Source: Hondaea fermentalgiana (taxonomy: Eukaryota; Sar; Bigyra; Thraustochytrida; Thraustochytriidae). From it: DNA of 64,000 bases. Of the stretch, positions 61,222 to 64,000 are shown in pieces (the stretch's first letter is position 1; every line of letters starts with the position of its first letter). The DNA is taken from the NCBI GenBank assembly GCA_014084085.1, contig NPFB01000063.1:133560-197559 (forward strand). The letters are read 5' to 3'. The notes under the pieces are model-generated. The model searched no databases and was not told the origin of the DNA. It worked only from the letters and a program-made list of their open reading frames with translations. The position numbers and the translations under genes are program-made.

Positions 61222-62616
61222 ATGGGTTGCACGAACAGCAAGGAGGACGGCGCCGCTGGTGCCCAGAGTAGGGAATCCAAGCAGTTCGAGGTCCCTGGCC
61301 AGCAGCATCAACAGCAAAAGCAAAAGCAAGCTTCCACCGCAAAAAAGAACGGTAGTCCCGCCAAACTGGCCAATGGCGCCTCGGCCGCGGTCGTCACCAC
61401 CACAGGCGTGAACGGACTCAACGCCCTCAACGCCGAAAAGCAGGACATCAAGGACCTCGTCGAAAAAGAGTCCTTTCACAGCGTCTATGATCTCGGCGAC
61501 ACCCTCGGCCGCGGCAACTACTCGGTCGTGAAAAAGGCCACGCGCAAGACCGACCCCAGCACCGTCTACGCGGTGAAATGCATCAAGGAAAGCTCTCTCA
61601 CGCACGAAGATCGCGAGGCTCTCAAGGTGGAAACCACCATCCTCAAGGGTATTGATAGTCCGCATATTGTCAAGCTCCTCGGATTCTACCACGAACCCAG
61701 CGAAAAGCTCTTTTACATTGTCATGGAGTTCGTCGGCGGCGGTGAGCTCTTCGATCGTATCATCGCAAAGGAGTACTACAGCGAGGCCGACGCCCAAAAG
61801 CTCGTGCGCACCATTGCCGATGCCATCAAGTACTGCCACGATCGTGGCGTCGTGCACCGAGATCTCAAGCCTGAGAATATCTTGCTCACCAGCAAGGATG
61901 ACGACGATTCCATCAAGATTGCCGACTTTGGATTTGCCAAGCAGTACGATACCTCATCCGACGATGCCCTCTCCACTTCCTGCGGTACGCCTGGCTACGT
62001 GGCTCCCGAGATCCTCAACGGCCAAAAGTATGGCAAGGAGGTTGACATGTGGAGCTTTGGCGTCATCATCTACATTCTCCTTTGCGGCTACCCACCATTT
62101 CATCACGAGAACCAGCGCGAGCTCTTTCGCCAGATTCGCAGTGCCAACTTCAAGTTTGACGAAGAATACTGGAGCGAGGTCTCCAACAGCGCCAAGGACC
62201 TTGTGAGCAAACTCCTCATTGTCGATCGCACCAAGCGTCTCACCATCGACCAGCTTCTCGAGCACCCCTGGCTTGTCGACAAGGCCAAGGATACCAACCT
62301 CACTGACACCCAGCAAAAGCTCAAGGAAGAGGTGGCCAAGCGCAAGTTCAAGGCCGCTGCTCAGGCCATTATTCTTGGCAACCGTTTGCAAAAGGTCACC
62401 AAGCTTGGCAGCGCGGGTTCCGGTGCGAATGCTTCCGACAACAGCAACTCGTCGCCCGTTGCCCCCGACGTTGAGACTACTGCTGCCCCCAAGGACGAAA
62501 ACGGTTCGGGAAAAACCATCGGTTCTGAGGGAACTGCAAACGGCGTCACGGACGCGACCCCAGCTGCGGCGCCAGAGCCTGCGCCTGCCGTCGCTCCCGT
62601 CCAAACCTCGAGCTAA
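61222..62616 (+). CDS. CaMK-type Ser/Thr kinase with N-terminal dual-acylation motif
   Basis: A 464-residue calcium/calmodulin-dependent-type protein kinase. It starts MGCTNSK, with Gly2 for N-myristoylation and Cys3 for palmitoylation, so plasma-membrane association is likely. A Gln/Lys/Ala-rich linker of about 80 residues leads to the kinase domain (about 88-348): glycine loop GRGNYSVV (96), catalytic Lys in YAVKCIKE (118), HRDLKPEN (212), DFGFAKQ (235), CGTPGYVAPE and DMWSFGVIIY. All catalytic residues are present. CGTPGYVAPE and the following LLCGYPPFHHEN are typical of CaMKI/CaMK1-like kinases. After the domain, KFKAAAQAIILGNRLQKV is a basic amphipathic segment suited to calmodulin binding and autoinhibition. 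The tail is Ala/Pro/Ser-rich. Single exon, strong GC-ending codons, start in a CACCATGGG context. Confidence 0.93.
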   Translation: MGCTNSKEDGAAGAQSRESKQFEVPGQQHQQQKQKQASTAKKNGSPAKLANGASAAVVTTTGVNGLNALNAEKQDIKDLVEKESFHSVYDLGDTLGRGNYSVVKKATRKTDPSTVYAVKCIKESSLTHEDREALKVETTILKGIDSPHIVKLLGFYHEPSEKLFYIVMEFVGGGELFDRIIAKEYYSEADAQKLVRTIADAIKYCHDRGVVHRDLKPENILLTSKDDDDSIKIADFGFAKQYDTSSDDALSTSCGTPGYVAPEILNGQKYGKEVDMWSFGVIIYILLCGYPPFHHENQRELFRQIRSANFKFDEEYWSEVSNSAKDLVSKLLIVDRTKRLTIDQLLEHPWLVDKAKDTNLTDTQQKLKEEVAKRKFKAAAQAIILGNRLQKVTKLGSAGSGANASDNSNSSPVAPDVETTAAPKDENGSGKTIGSEGTANGVTDATPAAAPEPAPAVAPVQTSS

Positions 62617-63017
62617 TGAGCACTAGCTCCTCTGCGTGCTTTTTGGCTAATGTGAAAAGCAGAAAAGGAAAAACCAAACGAAAAAAAAAGTAAGAGCAAG
62701 AAAAGAGTGTCCAAAGCTAATGCTACTTCGAAAATCAGCTTTTCGAGCCAAAATCCGGCAACTTCGCGTAATGGCCAGCGAGCCCCTGGATACCTTTTCC
62801 CTTCATGGCCAGCATATCTCTTCTTTTGCCCCGCACAGAGCTTCAATGGCACACGATGGAGTTCATCAAATCGTCTGGGCGCAAGGATTATCTATCCCAT
62901 CCTCCTTTTCTTTTTCTCTTTCTCCTGGTATAAGCGTAAAGCATCACTCTTTCGATCGATCGGTTGGCCGCTCGATCGATCGGTCCAATGTAGAACCATG
63001 ACCTCTTTCTCGTTTAA

Positions 63018-63056
63018 TCATCTCATCTCATCTCATCTCATCTCATCTCATCTCAT
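63018..63056. repeat. (TCATC)n pentanucleotide array
   Basis: About seven to eight tandem TCATC/CATCT units. It is the only pentanucleotide array I found in the window. Confidence 0.95.
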
Positions 63057-63107
63057 TTAGTCTGAGCGAAGCCTTTCCTACGTCTTATCATCCACAACTC
63101 TTCGGAA

Positions 63108-63133
63108 TTTTTTTTTTTTTTTTTGGGGGGGGG
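63108..63133. repeat. poly-T / poly-G tract
   Basis: 17 T followed directly by 9 G, in the spacer between convergent genes. Confidence 0.95.
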
Positions 63134-63478
63134 AGGAGAGTGGGATGGGGGGTTAGAAGGGGGTCACCTTTCATTTACGCGCAGTCAAGCCAGAGAAAGA
63201 GGATAATGATAGACGAACGTTGCTATTCTTCTCAACTGAGCCTGTCACGCTCAAATACAAATTTTAAAATCGATAACGATTGTTGCATTTCTTGGGTCTC
63301 AGCCTTGAAAACCACAACTCCAAGTCGACGAGACAAACGTTAATCTTGATAATGAATACCTAGCAAGTGAGTGCAGTAGCACCCTCGGCACGACGATGCC
63401 ACAAGCGTCATCATTTCAATTCTTTCATTCTTATTCCCCATGACATGCAAGATCAAAGTCCAAAAAATTCTCTTCACT

Positions 63479-64000
63479 TTACTGGTCGACATCACGACCG
63501 CGCATCTTCTTACGCTTGTGCTTGGCGCGACGGCCGTACTTTGGCGTCGTGTCCAATGACGAGGGCATGGTGATACGCAGCGCCTTGATCGTCTCGAGAA
63601 AGCGCGGCTCGTTGGTTTTTCGCAGGTACGCGAGGAGCTTGTACCGCTTCGTGATCAAACGATCCAGTCCTCGCCTCGAGCCGATATCCTTGGTGTGCTT
63701 CTCCAAGTGCTCCTGCAGGTATTGGATGCGTCCCGTCATGTGCGCGATCTGGACCTCCGAGGACCCGCAGTCCAGCTCGTGCCGCTTCAGCTGCGGCCGC
63801 TTCGCCAGAACCTCGTTCTTGCGTTGCCGCCGGCGGCGGGCCTCGTTGTCGTCGAAGCTGCCGTTCATAATATCGAGCGCGCGCTGCGCGAACTCAAAGT
63901 GGAGCGGGCTCGGCTCCTGCGACGAGCCGCCCGACGAGAGGCCCTCGGACGGGCTCTTGCCGGCCCCGCCCGCGCCGGGCCCCTCCAGCGCGCTCAGCGA
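63479..64000 (-). CDS. MRPS15: organellar-type ribosomal protein uS15 (partial, 5' end beyond window)
   Basis: A bacterial-type small-subunit protein uS15, presumably mitochondrial. The conserved core reads DCGSSEVQIAHMTGRIQYLQ, then HTKDIGSRRGLDRLITKRYKLLAYLRKTN and ETIKALRI, matching the uS15 rRNA-binding helices. A basic C-terminal extension, KYGRRAKHKRKKMRGRD, is added. The frame stays open upstream of the internal Met at 63868 to the window edge (PSPLHFEFAQRALDIMNGS), so 63868 is unlikely to be the true start. An N-terminal extension, probably with a targeting presequence, lies beyond 64000. In mitochondrial ribosomes uS15 binds the central domain of the small-subunit rRNA. The 173 codons visible are all coding-like, with GC-ending codons. 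Confidence 0.9.
   Translation of the reverse strand, partial: SLSALEGPGAGGAGKSPSEGLSSGGSSQEPSPLHFEFAQRALDIMNGSFDDNEARRRRQRKNEVLAKRPQLKRHELDCGSSEVQIAHMTGRIQYLQEHLEKHTKDIGSRRGLDRLITKRYKLLAYLRKTNEPRFLETIKALRITMPSSLDTTPKYGRRAKHKRKKMRGRDVDQ

Larger units (their letters stand above)
62617..63478. other. convergent 3' intergenic spacer with simple repeats
   Basis: An 862-bp spacer between the CaMK and uS15 3' ends. It holds an ATCG-rich stretch (about 62959-62983), a TCATC pentamer array and a poly-T/poly-G tract. No coding feature is seen. Confidence 0.6.

Overview
This window is nuclear DNA of a GC-rich, intron-poor eukaryote. A labyrinthulomycete (thraustochytrid-like) stramenopile fits best. 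The reasons are mostly single-exon genes (two short GT-AG introns among about 14 genes), PT-rich cell-surface linkers of the kind seen in stramenopile surface proteins, a cytochrome-b5 front-end desaturase, and spacers full of tetranucleotide microsatellites. This assignment is inference: no rRNA or other taxonomic marker is present. Two runs of exactly 100 N (11625-11724 and 45741-45840) are probably scaffold joins of unknown true length.

Layout. (1) 1-20040: about 20 kb with no gene I can support, only GC-rich sequence with CCAT, GAAC, CTGT, GGAC, CTGG and related arrays. (2) 20041-42930: a gene-dense block with small spacers and less GC-rich coding. It holds a PT-rich type I membrane protein, a WW-WW/EF-hand/pseudokinase protein, tubulin cofactor B, Pescadillo, a KNL2/M18BP1-like centromere protein, a repeat-bearing disordered protein, a MYND plus FKBP-like protein, a large EF-hand/TPR-like protein and a spliced 8-TM protein. 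(3) 42931-45740: a spacer with a very AT-rich island, then a broken minus-strand coding remnant that runs into the second gap. (4) 45841-49538: the C-terminal part of a COR-TIR (ROCO-type) protein and a spliced Rho-family GTPase. (5) 49539-64000: well-separated genes with strong GC-ending codon preference: a cytochrome-b5 desaturase, mitochondrial Mn superoxide dismutase, a SAP30-like/SGF29 fusion, a myristoylated CaMK-type kinase, and an organellar-type ribosomal protein uS15 that runs off the window.

The genes do not form one pathway. Chromatin and centromere functions (KNL2, SAP30-SGF29), ribosome biogenesis (PES1, uS15m), cytoskeleton (TBCB, Rho) and Ca2+/kinase signalling (CaMK, EF-hand proteins) are represented. 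Many genes are arranged as divergent or convergent pairs. The items most worth follow-up are the SAP30-SGF29 fusion, the COR-TIR protein cut by the gap, the WW/EF-hand pseudokinase, the KNL2-like protein, and the MYND-FKBP combination.
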